A stretch of 60,103 nt of DNA from Caballeronia catudaia (GCF_001544755.2 NZ_FCOF02000041.1:1-60103), one strand, 5' to 3'; shown: positions 26,134 through 35,434, numbered from the stretch's first letter. Numbers and translations: made by a program. The notes: generated by a model from the letters alone, not told the origin.

Positions 26134-27255
26134 TCAGGCAAGCGCCACCCACTCCCCATCCCCCCCACTGCTCCTTAAAACCGCCTCCACGAACCTCAAC
26201 CCCGCGACCCCGTCCTCGACGGTCGTGAGCCAGTCATCCCCTTGCGTGGTCCCGCTCGCGATGCACGCCGCCGCATCGGTATAAACCTGGGCGAACGCTT
26301 CCAGATACCCTTCCGGATGCCCCGCCGGCACGCGCGTCGCGTGCAGCGCCTCGGGACTCTGCACGCGCCCGCGCGTGATGCGTTCCGACGCCCCTCCTAT
26401 CGGCGTGAACCACAGTTCATTCGGCCTCTGCTGATCGAACGCGATGCCCGCCTTCGTGCCATACACGCGCAAGCGCAGCGCATTCTCTTCGCCCGCCGCG
26501 ACCTGGCTCGCCCACAGCATGCCGCGCGCGCCGCCCGCGTAACGGAACATCGCCTGAACGTGATCGTCGACGCGCCGGTTCGGCACGAATGTCGTCACGT
26601 CCGCCGATAACGCCGCTGGCCGCATCCCCGTCACGTATTCCGCGAGCTGATACGCATGCGTGCCGATATCGCCGAGACAACCGGCGGGGCCCGCGAGCGC
26701 CGGATCGGTGCGCCACACGGCCTGACGGTTCGATTGCGCTTCGACCGGCAACGAAAGCCAGTCCTGCGCATACTCGACCTGCACGACGCGGATATCGCCG
26801 AGCAAGCCGCGCCGCACCATCCCGCGCGCGTGACGCACGAGCGGATAGCCCGTGTACGTGTACGTCACCGCGAACACGCGATCTTTCTCGCGCGCAAGCT
26901 TCGCAAGCGCCTCGCCTTCGGCCAGCGACACCGCGAGCGGCTTGTCGCAGATCACGTGGATGCCCGCTTCGAGAAACGCCGTCGCGATCGGCGCATGCAG
27001 ATGATTCGGCGTGACGATCGCCACCGCCTCGACGCCGTCCGAGCGCCCCGCTTCGATGCGCGCCATCTCGCGATAATCGTCGTAACTGCGCGCAAGACCG
27101 ATCGCCGCCGCGCTCGACGCAGCCCGTCGCGCATCCGACGACAACGCGCCCGCCACGAGCTCATAACGATCGTCGAGCCGCGCCGCGATACGATGCACCG
27201 CGCCGATGAACGCGCCCTCGCCGCCGCCGACCATCCCCAGTCGCACGCGATTCAT
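26134..27255 (-). CDS. Gfo/Idh/MocA family oxidoreductase
   Basis: The 373-residue protein has an N-terminal dinucleotide fold (LGMVGGGEGAFIGAVHRIAA), the conserved EKP-like lysine motif in GIHVICDKPLAVSLAEGEAL, and the C-terminal alpha/beta domain with the catalytic-type GDIGTHAYQLAEYVTG (Asp/His). Such enzymes oxidise or reduce sugar or cyclitol hydroxyls with NAD(P). It overlaps the TIM-barrel isomerase gene by four bases (ATGA) and is the last gene of the LacI-controlled sugar operon. The 3' end has several rare codons (TTA AGG AGC AGT). Substrate unknown. Confidence 0.9.
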   Translation of the reverse strand: MNRVRLGMVGGGEGAFIGAVHRIAARLDDRYELVAGALSSDARRAASSAAAIGLARSYDDYREMARIEAGRSDGVEAVAIVTPNHLHAPIATAFLEAGIHVICDKPLAVSLAEGEALAKLAREKDRVFAVTYTYTGYPLVRHARGMVRRGLLGDIRVVQVEYAQDWLSLPVEAQSNRQAVWRTDPALAGPAGCLGDIGTHAYQLAEYVTGMRPAALSADVTTFVPNRRVDDHVQAMFRYAGGARGMLWASQVAAGEENALRLRVYGTKAGIAFDQQRPNELWFTPIGGASERITRGRVQSPEALHATRVPAGHPEGYLEAFAQVYTDAAACIASGTTQGDDWLTTVEDGVAGLRFVEAVLRSSGGDGEWVALA

Positions 27256-28316
27256 CGCTCGTCTCCGACGATGCCGAGCACGCCGCGCATCTGCTCGCGG
27301 CTCGCGCCGCTGCCGGCGAAATCGTCGAACGCACGCTCGGCCACGCGGATGATGTGGTCGCGTATGAACACCGCGCCTTCACGCGCGCCGTCTTCGGGAT
27401 GCTTCAGCGCGCATTCCCATTCGAGCACGGCCCAGCCGTCGAAATCGTATTGCGACATCTTCGAGAAGATCGCCTTGAAGTCGATCTGACCATCGCCCAA
27501 AGAACGGAATCGCCCCGCGCGATCCACCCAGCCGGAATAGCCGCCGTACACGCCTTGTCGACCGTTCGGCCGGAACTCCGCGTCCTTCACATGAAACGCC
27601 TTGATGCGCGCGTGATAGATACCGATGAACGCGAGGTAATCGAGTTGCTGCAAGACGAAATGACTCGGATCGAAGAGGATGTTCGCGCGCGGATGATCGT
27701 CCACCGCCGCGAGAAAGCGCTCGAACGTCACGCCGTCATGCAGATCCTCGCCGGGATGCAGTTCATAACATACGTCGATGCCCGCGCGATCGAACTCATC
27801 GAGAATCGGGCGCCAGCGCTGCGCGAGTTCATCGAATGCGGCTTCGACGAGCCCCGCCGGACGCTGCGGCCACGGATAGACATACGGCCACGCGAGCGCG
27901 CCCGAAAACGTCACGTGCGTGCTCAGGCCAAGGCGCTTCGACGCCGCCGCCGCGAGCTTGAGTTGCGCTATCGCCCATTCGGTGCGCGCCGCGGGATTGC
28001 CACGCACGTGCGGCGCGGCGAAGCCATCGAACAGCGTGTCGTAGGCCGGATGCACCGCGATCAACTGGCCTTGCAGATGCGTCGACAGTTCTGTGATCGC
28101 GACGCCCGCATCATCGACCGTGCGGCGGATGTCATCGCAATACGCGTCGCTCGACGCGGCCTTCTCGAGATCGATCAGACGCGGATCGGCGGGCACCTGT
28201 ATGCCTTTATATCCAAGCGATGCCGCCCACTTCGCGAGGTTCGCAAGCGTATCGAACGGCGGCTGATCGCTCATGAATTGCGCGAGAAAAATCGCCGGCC
28301 CTTTGATGGTCTTCAT
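27252..28316 (-). CDS. sugar phosphate isomerase/epimerase-like TIM-barrel protein
   Basis: The 354-residue AP-endonuclease-2-type TIM barrel has metal-binding blocks typical of the xylose isomerase-like superfamily: VCYELHPGEDLHDG (Glu/His), ILFDPSHFVLQQLDY (Asp/His), IKAFHVKDAEF (His) and WAVLEWECALKHPEDG (Glu). It is longer than usual hydroxypyruvate isomerases by a C-terminal extension. It lies between the ABC-binding-protein gene and the coupled dehydrogenase, so it probably acts on the imported sugar or its oxidation product. Exact reaction unknown. Confidence 0.88.
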   Translation of the reverse strand: MKTIKGPAIFLAQFMSDQPPFDTLANLAKWAASLGYKGIQVPADPRLIDLEKAASSDAYCDDIRRTVDDAGVAITELSTHLQGQLIAVHPAYDTLFDGFAAPHVRGNPAARTEWAIAQLKLAAAASKRLGLSTHVTFSGALAWPYVYPWPQRPAGLVEAAFDELAQRWRPILDEFDRAGIDVCYELHPGEDLHDGVTFERFLAAVDDHPRANILFDPSHFVLQQLDYLAFIGIYHARIKAFHVKDAEFRPNGRQGVYGGYSGWVDRAGRFRSLGDGQIDFKAIFSKMSQYDFDGWAVLEWECALKHPEDGAREGAVFIRDHIIRVAERAFDDFAGSGASREQMRGVLGIVGDER

Positions 28317-28329
28317 CTTTCGCCTCTAG

Positions 28330-28357
28330 GAGAAAGAAGGCCGATTGAACGGCCTTC
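28330..28357 (-). terminator. intra-operon hairpin after the sugar-binding-protein gene
   Basis: GAAGGCCG (28336-28343) pairs with CGGCCTTC (28350-28357); on the minus strand the stem is followed by TTTCT. It lies 6 bp past the binding-protein stop and 14 bp before the next start. Such hairpins usually let the binding protein be made in excess over distal enzymes. Confidence 0.65.
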
Positions 28358-28362
28358 GCACA

Positions 28363-29328
28363 TCAGAACGGCGAGTTCGGGAAATAGAACTGCCTGGCGT
28401 TCTCCTTCGTGATGAGCACCGAAGGGATGATCGTCGTCGGCGGCAGCTTGTCGCCCTTCAGACGCGCTTCGGCGGTGAGCTTGATCGCGTCGTAGATGAA
28501 CTTAGGCGAGTACGAGACATCGGCCTTCACACGCGGATCGCCATCGATGATGCGCTTCACCGCTTCCTTCGATCCCGCGCCGCCGAACACGATCTTGATG
28601 TCCGTGCGCTTCGCCTGATCGATCGCCTTCAGCACGCCGACCATCATGTCGTCGTCAGCGGCCCAGACTGCATCTATATGCTTGAAGCGCGTCAGATAGT
28701 CCTGCATCACCTTGAAGGCGTCGTCGCGATTCCAGTTCGCGTACTTGGCGTCGAGAATCTTCATGTCGGGATGCTGCTTGATCACGCCCTCGAACGCGGT
28801 CCAGCGCTCGTTGTCGAGCGTCGTCGGAATGCCGCGCAGCGCGACGATATCGCCCTTGCCGTTAAGCTCCTTCGCGAGATACTCGGCGGGAATCTTGCCG
28901 AACGCGGTGTTGTCGCCAGCAACGTATGCGTCTTGCGCGCTGGTGTCGGTGAGGCCGCGATCGACCACCGTCACGTACACGCCTTTCTTGTGGACCTGCG
29001 CGACCGGCTGCGTGAGCGATGCCGATTCCTGCGGAAAGATCACAAGCGCGTTGATCTTGTTGACCGTCACGAGATCCTGCAACTGATTCGCCTGCTCGGG
29101 CGCGGTGCTCGCCGTCTTGACGATCACCTTGAGATCGGGATGCGCTTTCTCCAGCTCCTTCTTCGCCTCGTTGGCCCACCACACGATGCCGCCCGTGAAG
29201 CCATGATCCGCGGTCGGAATGGCGACGCCGAGGATCACCTTGTCCGCGGCGGATGCAGACGACGATGCAACGGCGAACGCACTCGCCGCGAGCGTGAGCG
29301 CGCCGAGCGCGCGAAGCATTTTCTTCAT
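28363..29328 (-). CDS. periplasmic sugar-binding protein of an ABC transporter (RbsB-like)
   Basis: The 321-residue protein has a signal peptide ending at about residue 27 (SSASA) and a periplasmic-binding-protein type 1 fold: VILGVAIPTADHGFTGGIVWW, INALVIFPQESASLTQPVAQV, VYVTVVDRGLTDT and the hinge-region AVWAADDDMMVGVLKAID. It should deliver a sugar or cyclitol to the permease and ATPase encoded immediately upstream. The downstream hairpin fits high expression. The ligand cannot be predicted from sequence alone. Confidence 0.92.
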   Translation of the reverse strand: MKKMLRALGALTLAASAFAVASSSASAADKVILGVAIPTADHGFTGGIVWWANEAKKELEKAHPDLKVIVKTASTAPEQANQLQDLVTVNKINALVIFPQESASLTQPVAQVHKKGVYVTVVDRGLTDTSAQDAYVAGDNTAFGKIPAEYLAKELNGKGDIVALRGIPTTLDNERWTAFEGVIKQHPDMKILDAKYANWNRDDAFKVMQDYLTRFKHIDAVWAADDDMMVGVLKAIDQAKRTDIKIVFGGAGSKEAVKRIIDGDPRVKADVSYSPKFIYDAIKLTAEARLKGDKLPPTTIIPSVLITKENARQFYFPNSPF

Positions 29329-29359
29329 GACAATGTCTCCGGTTTTATAAAGGCAATCT

Positions 29360-30376
29360 CTATCGACGGCCGCGCTGCAAGAAAGCTACGAGGATAATCA
29401 CGGCGCCCTGCACTGCCGCGTTCAGATACACGCTGATGATGCTCGTGAGATTCAGAATGTTGTTGATGACCGAAAGCAGAATCGCGCCGATGACCGTGCC
29501 GATCACACGCCCTTCGCCGCCTTTGAGCGCGGTCCCGCCCACGACGACCGACGCGATCGCTTCGAGCTCCCACAATAGGCCGGTCGTGGGGGTCGCAGAG
29601 CCTAAGCGCGGCACATACAGAATAGTCGCCACCGCAACGCACATGCCGAGCAGAACATAGGTGACGATCTTCACGCGATCGACGCGAATCGCCGCATAGC
29701 GCGCGACCTGTTCGTTCGATCCGATCGCCTGCACGTGCCGTCCATACACCGTGCGATTGAGCACGAGCGCGCCGCCCGCCGCGACGATCAGAAACACCCA
29801 GATCGGCACCGGCACGCGCAGCACGCTCGCGTAATAGACCGGACCGTAGAGATCGACGAGCGAATTGTCGAGCGTGAGCGCGCCGCCATCGGCGAGCCAT
29901 GTCAGGAGCGCGCGAAAGATGCCGAGCGTGCCCAGCGTGACGATGAACGGCTCGATGCGCCCCTTCGTCACGAGCACGCCATGCGCGAAGCCGAACACCG
30001 CGCCGAGCGCGAGCGCGAGCACCATGCCCAGCGCGATGATCAAAAGCGGCGGCACCGCATGGCCATGAAAACCCTGCATGAGCGCGTTCATCATGTAGAT
30101 CATGCTGCCCGCGATCAGCGCGGCCATCGAGCCGACCGACAAGTCGATGCCGCCCGAAATGATCACGAACGTCATGCCGACCGCGATAATGCCGATGAAC
30201 GACGTGCGCGTGAGCACGTTCATCGCGTTATCGAGCGTGGCGAAATCGCTGTTGAGCAGCGTCCCGCCGATGCACAGCGCAATCAGCCCGATCAGCGGCC
30301 CGACGCCGAACAGAAAGCGCGCGACAGTCGAGAGGCGGCTCTCGCTTTCGGTGTCTTCAGTGTGTGCCGGTCGCAT
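29360..30376 (-). CDS. sugar ABC transporter permease (RbsC-like)
   Basis: The 338-residue integral membrane protein has about eight to ten hydrophobic helices and the BPD_transp_2 motif GMTFVIISGGIDLSVGSMAAL, with the cytoplasmic coupling loop AIGSNEQVARYAAIRVDRVKI and ELEAIASVVVGGTALKGGEGRVIGTVIG. It forms the membrane channel with the RbsA-like ATPase, whose gene overlaps this one by 20 bp, and takes substrate from the downstream binding protein. Confidence 0.93.
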   Translation of the reverse strand: MRPAHTEDTESESRLSTVARFLFGVGPLIGLIALCIGGTLLNSDFATLDNAMNVLTRTSFIGIIAVGMTFVIISGGIDLSVGSMAALIAGSMIYMMNALMQGFHGHAVPPLLIIALGMVLALALGAVFGFAHGVLVTKGRIEPFIVTLGTLGIFRALLTWLADGGALTLDNSLVDLYGPVYYASVLRVPVPIWVFLIVAAGGALVLNRTVYGRHVQAIGSNEQVARYAAIRVDRVKIVTYVLLGMCVAVATILYVPRLGSATPTTGLLWELEAIASVVVGGTALKGGEGRVIGTVIGAILLSVINNILNLTSIISVYLNAAVQGAVIILVAFLQRGRR

Positions 30377-31844
30377 GCGCGATCAACCTCTCTTCGGTCA
30401 AATGGTCCATGCCGAGCGTCGTGACGAGCTCGCCCGCGCGCATCACCGCGACGCGATGACATAAGCCGATCAATTCGATCAGCTCGGAAGAAATCACGAT
30501 CACCGCGCGCCCTTGCGCGGCGAGGCGATGGATCAGAAAGTAGATATCGCGTTTCGCGCCGACATCGACGCCGCGCGTGGGTTCGTCGAGCACGATCACG
30601 CGCGGATCGGGATGCAGGAACTTCGCGAGCGCGAGCTTCTGCTGATTGCCGCCCGAGAGCATGCGGGCGCGGATCGAGACATTGCCCGTGCGGATGCCGA
30701 AATCCTTCACCGCTTCTTTCAACGCATCGCGTTCGGCGCGCGTGTCGATGAGCGGACGCGCGTAGCGTTCGAGCGTCATCATCGTGAGATTGTCTTTCAG
30801 CGCCATGTCGACATGCAGGCCGCGTCCCTTGCGGTCTTCGCTCAGGTACGTGAGGCCGTGGCGCATCGCATCGCGCGGGCTATTCAGCCTGACCGTTTTC
30901 GTGTCGATGATCACGCGCCCCGCGCTCAACGCCCGCAATCCGACGAGCGCCTCGAACAGCTCCGTGCGCCCCGCGCCGACGAGCCCCGCGAAGCCGAACA
31001 CTTCGCCCGCGCGCACCGCGAAGCTCACGTCATGCGCCCAGCCGGGCACCGACGCGCCTTCGACCTTGATCGCGACCGGCGCGTCATCGGGCAATGAAGG
31101 CTTGTCGGGAAACATGTCGGAGACTTCGCGGCCGACCATCAGGTTCGCCATCTGCTGGCGCGTGAGCGCGTCGGTCGGCGCGCGCGCGACGAAACGGCCA
31201 TCGCGCATCACGATCACTTCGTCGGTCACGCGCTCCACTTCATCGAGCTTGTGCGAGATATAGACGATGGTCGTGCCCGCATCCTTCAGGCGCGCCATCA
31301 AAGCGGAGAGACGCTGCGTCTCGGATGGTGTGAGCGTCGCGGTCGGCTCGTCCATGATGAGCAGGCGCGACTTGCGCAACATCGCCTTCGCGATCTCGAC
31401 CAACTGCTTCTCCGCGACGATCAGATCGCGCACGCGCGTGTCCGGATTCTTGTGCAGGCCGACGTCGTTCAACGCGGCGCGGGCGTCGTCGCGCATCGCG
31501 GCTTCATCGAGAAAGAAGCCCTTCTTCAACTCGTGCCCGAGGAACATGTTCTGCGTGATGGTCAGATGATCCGCGAGATTCAGTTCCTGGTGAATCAGCA
31601 CGATGCCCGCATGTTCCGCATCGCGCGAGCTCGTGAAATCGGCCTCGCGTTCGTCGATATAGAACTCGCCCGCGTTCGCGCGTTCGTAGCCGGCGAGAAT
31701 CTTCATCAACGTGGATTTGCCCGCGCCGTTTTCGCCGAGCAAGCCGTAGATACGCCCCGGCGCGAGATCGAAGCTGACGCCGTGCAGCACGCGCACCGGC
31801 CCGAACTGTTTTTCGATTCCTTCGAAGCGCACGGCGAGGCTCAT
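30357..31844 (-). CDS. sugar ABC transporter ATP-binding protein (RbsA-like, two ATPase domains)
   Basis: The 495-residue protein has two ATPase domains. The first has Walker A LLGENGAGKSTLMKI, a degenerate signature LIVAEKQLVEIAKAM and Walker B LLIMDEPTATLT; the second has LVGAGRTELFEALVG and the signature MLSGGNQQKLALAKFL with VIVLDEPTRGVDVGAK. This tandem layout is typical of carbohydrate uptake family 2. Start ATG 31844 has AGGAG nine bases upstream, only 3 bp after the LacI stop; the longer open frame to 32558 is an overlap artefact. Confidence 0.93.
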   Translation of the reverse strand: MSLAVRFEGIEKQFGPVRVLHGVSFDLAPGRIYGLLGENGAGKSTLMKILAGYERANAGEFYIDEREADFTSSRDAEHAGIVLIHQELNLADHLTITQNMFLGHELKKGFFLDEAAMRDDARAALNDVGLHKNPDTRVRDLIVAEKQLVEIAKAMLRKSRLLIMDEPTATLTPSETQRLSALMARLKDAGTTIVYISHKLDEVERVTDEVIVMRDGRFVARAPTDALTRQQMANLMVGREVSDMFPDKPSLPDDAPVAIKVEGASVPGWAHDVSFAVRAGEVFGFAGLVGAGRTELFEALVGLRALSAGRVIIDTKTVRLNSPRDAMRHGLTYLSEDRKGRGLHVDMALKDNLTMMTLERYARPLIDTRAERDALKEAVKDFGIRTGNVSIRARMLSGGNQQKLALAKFLHPDPRVIVLDEPTRGVDVGAKRDIYFLIHRLAAQGRAVIVISSELIELIGLCHRVAVMRAGELVTTLGMDHLTEERLIAHATGTH

Positions 31845-31846
31845 CG

Positions 31847-32866
31847 TCACGCGCTCCTTCTTTGAATCAGCCGATGCGGCAGCAGCACGCCCGGCACCTC
31901 CGCGCGCGGATCGCGCAGCCGCTTGAGCAGCAGACCGGCCGCGGTTTCGCCGAGCAGTTGCATCGGCTGCGAGACGGTCGTGAGCGGCGGATCGACATGC
32001 GCGGCCACGGCGATATCGTCGAAGCCGACGACGGCCACATCGTCGGGCACGGCATAGCCCGCACCGCGAAAGCCGTTCATCACGCCGATGGCGAGCGTGT
32101 CGGACACGGCGAACGCGGCGGTCGGGCGCGCTTCCCCAAGCGCGGCGAGTTGCGCGGCGGCGCGTTCGCCGGCGTCGTAATCGAGGCTGTCGAGCTCGAC
32201 CAGCCACGCCGGATGCGGCTCGATGCCCGCGTCCGCGAGCGCGTCGCGAAAGCCCGCGAGCCGCTGCTGTCCGTAGAGATAGCCTTGCCCCGAATTGATG
32301 AGCGCGATCTTGCGATGACCTTTGGCCGTCAGATAACGCACGACATCGCCCGCCGCGAGATGATTGTCGATGCCGACATACGGCACGCCCGCCGATGGAT
32401 CGAACTCGCAGCACGCAACCCACGGCAAGGTCGATGCTTCTTCGGCAAGCGCCTTTTGCACCGCGGCGGGATCGAGGCAAATGGCGCCATCGGCGCGGCG
32501 TCCGCGCAAGAGATCGAAATAGCTTCGCTCGCGCAGCGGGTCCGCGCCGGTATCGCACAACAGCATGAAATAGCCGTTCTGACGCGCGACGCTGTCGATG
32601 CCGCGCACGATCGCCGCATAGAACGGATTGCCGAAGTCGGGGACCATCGTGAGGAGCAGGCGGCTTTCCGCCGTGCGCAGATTGCGCGCGAGTTCGTTGA
32701 TGCGATAGCCGCTCGCCGCGACCGCCTGACGGACTTTTTCGCGCGTCGCCTCGCGAACGTTCGTGTGCCCGTTGAGCACGCGCGATACCGTGGCGACGGA
32801 CACGCCCGCGCGCTCGGCGACGTCGGCAATCGATACTTCCTCGCGTGGACGAACGGTATCTGACAT
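31847..32866 (-). CDS. LacI-family repressor of the sugar operon
   Basis: The 339-residue regulator has an N-terminal LacI helix-turn-helix (VSIADVAERAGVSVATVSRVLNG, then hinge-helix region ELARNLRTAESRLLL) and a periplasmic-binding-protein-like effector domain (FGNPFYAAIVRGID; PDDVAVVGFDDIAVAAHVDPPLTTV). It is the first gene of the leftward operon LacI-ATPase-permease-binding protein-isomerase-dehydrogenase. A near-perfect 16-bp palindrome lies 27 bp upstream of its start, implying autoregulation and control of the whole operon by the imported sugar. Confidence 0.93.
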   Translation of the reverse strand: MSDTVRPREEVSIADVAERAGVSVATVSRVLNGHTNVREATREKVRQAVAASGYRINELARNLRTAESRLLLTMVPDFGNPFYAAIVRGIDSVARQNGYFMLLCDTGADPLRERSYFDLLRGRRADGAICLDPAAVQKALAEEASTLPWVACCEFDPSAGVPYVGIDNHLAAGDVVRYLTAKGHRKIALINSGQGYLYGQQRLAGFRDALADAGIEPHPAWLVELDSLDYDAGERAAAQLAALGEARPTAAFAVSDTLAIGVMNGFRGAGYAVPDDVAVVGFDDIAVAAHVDPPLTTVSQPMQLLGETAAGLLLKRLRDPRAEVPGVLLPHRLIQRRSA

Positions 32867-32892
32867 CGCTGAAGTCGCTCGCGGCGATCGAG

Positions 32893-32908
32893 ATGTAATG
32901 GATTACAT
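32893..32908. promoter_or_regulatory. LacI-type operator of the sugar operon
   Basis: TGTAAT-GG-ATTACA (32894-32907) is a perfect inverted repeat, extended by A and T on the sides. Its size and central CpG-less even symmetry fit a LacI/GalR-family operator; it lies 27 bp upstream of the lacI-type gene, close to the expected promoter. Confidence 0.75.
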
Positions 32909-33063
32909 TATTTGATCGGACGAGCGCGAAGGCAACAGCAATCGACTAGGGAAAAACGCTTAAGAGGGCACATGTCGATCTCGTGTCATGTTGCTCGTCG
33001 TAGTGGTCAGAGCGCGCCGAATGGCGCTCGACACCAATACTCTCATTTCAAGGAGCAATCCAC

Positions 33064-33480
33064 ATGCGATTCATGATGCTAATGATCCCGCGCGGCTACG
33101 AAAGCGCCGCGCCCGGCACGATGCCGGCCGCGGACGCCGTCGCCGCCATGATGAAGTACAACGAGGAATTGCAAAAGGCGGGCGTGCTGCTGGCGCTCGA
33201 CGGACTGCATCCCCCGTCGATGGGCGCGCGCGTCACGTTCGAAGGCGGCAAGCCGCGCGTCACCGACGGACCGTTCGCCGAAGCAAAGGAAGTGCTGGGC
33301 GGTTACTGGATGCTTCAGGTCAAATCGCGCGAGGAAGCGATCGAGTGGGCGAAACGCTGCCCGGCCTCGGACAGCGAGATGATCGAAGTGCGTCAGGTGA
33401 TGGAGATGGACGATTTCCCGCCGGACGTGCAGCAGGCCGCGGCGGGATTCGAGGAAATGCAGAGCAGGAACAAGCCTTAG
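33064..33480 (+). CDS. YciI family protein (DGPF domain)
   Basis: The 138-residue protein opens MRFMMLMIPRGYESAAPG and contains VTDGPFAEAKEVLGGYWMLQVKSREEAIEWAKRCPA, the DGPF motif of the YCII-related family (ferredoxin-like dimeric barrel). Many relatives lie beside ECF sigma factors, but none is seen here. The biochemical role of the family is poorly defined. AAGGAGC is seven bases before the ATG. Its stop overlaps the stop of the convergent thiolase gene by 3 bp (TTAG at 33477-33480). Confidence 0.9.
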   Translation: MRFMMLMIPRGYESAAPGTMPAADAVAAMMKYNEELQKAGVLLALDGLHPPSMGARVTFEGGKPRVTDGPFAEAKEVLGGYWMLQVKSREEAIEWAKRCPASDSEMIEVRQVMEMDDFPPDVQQAAAGFEEMQSRNKP

Positions 33481-34670
33481 GCGAGCGCCTCCAGCGCGAG
33501 CGCGATGCCTTGCCCGCCGCCGATGCACAGCGTCACGATGGCGCGCTTAACGCCATCGCGGCGCATCGCGTGAGCGAGGCGCGTCGTGAGCACCGCGCCG
33601 GTCGCGCCGATCGGATGCCCATGCGCGATCGCGCCGCCTTCCACGTTGACGATGTCCTCCGGCACGCCGAGCGTCCGCGCCACCGCGATCGGCACCGCCG
33701 CGAACGCTTCGTTGATCTCGAAGCGCTCGACATCGCCGAGCGACCATCCCGCGCGCTGCAGCGCCAGTTGCACGGCGGGCACCGGACCGAGACCGAACAT
33801 GCCCGGCTCGACCGCCGCCACGCCGAACGCCGCGAGCCGCACGAACGGTTCTATGCCCCGCGCGTCGGCTTCATCGCGGCTCGTCACGATCATCGCCGAT
33901 GCACCGCTGTTCAGGCCGGGCGCGTTGCCCGCCGTGATCGCGCCATCGGGACGGAACGCCGGACGCAGCTTCGCGAGCGTCGCAAGCGTCGTATCCGGGC
34001 GCGGCTGCTCGTCGCGCACGAACGCGACGGTTTGCTTGCCCTGCTTCACGTCGATGCTCGCGATTTCCGCATCGAACACGCCGTCGCGCTGCGCCGCCGC
34101 GAACAGTTGCTGCGAGCGCTCGGCCCAGCGGTCCTGCGCCTCGCGCGTGATGTCGAGCTTCGTCACGAGGTCTTCCGTGTGCCAGCCGGAATGTTCGCCG
34201 GAGAAGGCGTCGACGAGGCCGTCGCGCAACATGCTGTCGTAGATCTGCGCGTGGCCCATGCGATAACCGCGCCGGCCGCCATCGAGCAGATACGGCGCGC
34301 GATCCATGTTTTCCATGCCGCCAGCGATGGTGACTTTCGCCACGCCCGCCGCGATTTCAGTCGCCGCCGACGCGATGGCCTGCGCGCCCGAGCCGCACAC
34401 GCGGTTCACCGTCAGCGCGGGCACCGTGACCGGCAGGCCGCCGCCGACCGACGCCTGCCGCGCGGGATTCATGCGGTTGCCCGCCTGGATCACGTTGCCG
34501 AACGTGACCGAATCGACCGATGCAAGATCGAGCGACGCACCCGCGCGCCGCAGCGTCTCGGCGATCGCGGCCGCGCCGAGATCGACGGCGGGCGTGTCCT
34601 TCAGCGCGCCGTTGAACGCGCCGATCGCCGTGCGCACCGGATGACACAATACGATGTCTTCTGAAAACAT
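33477..34670 (-). CDS. acetyl-CoA acetyltransferase family thiolase
   Basis: The 397-residue thiolase has the nucleophilic Cys92 in NRVCGSGAQAIASA, the oxyanion/active-site His in GGAIAHGHPIGATGAV, and the acid-base Cys in VTLCIGGGQGIALALE. The NEAFAAVP motif is present. It either condenses two acetyl-CoA or cleaves 3-ketoacyl-CoA. It is downstream of the SDR gene with 11 bp between, so the two may be coexpressed under the MarR regulator. No phaB/phaC neighbours are visible, so a specific pathway is not claimed. Confidence 0.92.
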   Translation of the reverse strand: MFSEDIVLCHPVRTAIGAFNGALKDTPAVDLGAAAIAETLRRAGASLDLASVDSVTFGNVIQAGNRMNPARQASVGGGLPVTVPALTVNRVCGSGAQAIASAATEIAAGVAKVTIAGGMENMDRAPYLLDGGRRGYRMGHAQIYDSMLRDGLVDAFSGEHSGWHTEDLVTKLDITREAQDRWAERSQQLFAAAQRDGVFDAEIASIDVKQGKQTVAFVRDEQPRPDTTLATLAKLRPAFRPDGAITAGNAPGLNSGASAMIVTSRDEADARGIEPFVRLAAFGVAAVEPGMFGLGPVPAVQLALQRAGWSLGDVERFEINEAFAAVPIAVARTLGVPEDIVNVEGGAIAHGHPIGATGAVLTTRLAHAMRRDGVKRAIVTLCIGGGQGIALALEALA

Positions 34671-34681
34671 GTCGAACCCTC

Positions 34682-35389
34682 TTAGCGCGCGATGCCCGTG
34701 AGATAGATCGGCTTGTCAGTCGACAGCGACGCCTTGATCGCGCGGCCGGTGTCATCGACGGTCACTTCCTCCTGATTCTTCGCGACCGCCGCGAGCACCG
34801 CGTTCACGACATGCTCCGGCGACGATTTCGGCGCGGTGATCTGCCTGACCATGTCCGTATCGATGAAGCCGGGATGCGCCGACACGACCAGCGTGCCCTG
34901 CCCGCGCAGTTCCTCGCGCAGCGCGTTGGTGGCCGCCCACGCCGCCGCCTTCGAGATGTGATACGCCCCGCCCGCGGGCAGCGACGCCCAGCTCAGCACC
35001 GACAGAATATTGATGACCGCGCCGCCGCCGTTCTTCTTCAGCGTGGGCGCGAATGCCTGCGTGAGCGCGATCGGACCGAACGTGTTGATTTCGAGCAGAT
35101 CGCGAATGCCTTGCGTCGACGCCGGATCGACGAGCAGGCCGCGCGTCGTCACGCCCGCGTTGTTCACGATCACGTCGACGTCGGTGTAGGTGGCCGCCGC
35201 TTCGTTGATGTCGGCGGTGTTGGTCACGTCGAGCCGGATCGCATGGACGCCGGGAATATCGACGCTTTTCGGATCGCGCGCCGCCGCATACACCTTCGCC
35301 GCGCCCGCTTTCAGCAGCGATTGCGCGAATTGCTTGCCGAGACCGCGATTCGCGCCGGTGACGAGTACCACTTTTCCTTCGATCTGCAT
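34682..35389 (-). CDS. short-chain dehydrogenase/reductase
   Basis: The 235-residue classical SDR has the cofactor motif TGANRGLG (11-18), the NNAG motif at 76-79 and the catalytic Ser near 130-133, Tyr143 and Lys147 in GAYHISKAAAWA. The position after the second strand is Arg/Asp-poor, so NAD versus NADP is not decided. It is read leftwards from a short promoter region holding a perfect GTGCATATGCAC palindrome 20 bp upstream. The thiolase gene follows. Substrate unknown. Confidence 0.9.
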   Translation of the reverse strand: MQIEGKVVLVTGANRGLGKQFAQSLLKAGAAKVYAAARDPKSVDIPGVHAIRLDVTNTADINEAAATYTDVDVIVNNAGVTTRGLLVDPASTQGIRDLLEINTFGPIALTQAFAPTLKKNGGGAVINILSVLSWASLPAGGAYHISKAAAWAATNALREELRGQGTLVVSAHPGFIDTDMVRQITAPKSSPEHVVNAVLAAVAKNQEEVTVDDTGRAIKASLSTDKPIYLTGIAR

Positions 35390-35408
35390 GACGTTGCTCC
35401 GATTATCT

Positions 35409-35420
35409 GTGCATATGCAC
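35409..35420. promoter_or_regulatory. MarR-type operator upstream of the SDR gene
   Basis: GTGCATATGCAC is a perfect 12-bp palindrome, 20 bp upstream of the SDR start. The almost identical GTGCATATACAC lies just upstream of the adjacent MarR gene at 35916-35927, so both are probably bound by that regulator. Confidence 0.75.
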
Positions 35421-35434
35421 TGGTAGTGCCGAGT

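Noticed and set aside
28345..29397. 350-codon plus-strand frame opposite the sugar-binding-protein gene
   Set aside because: Shadow of a gene with signal peptide and binding fold; no ribosome-binding site.
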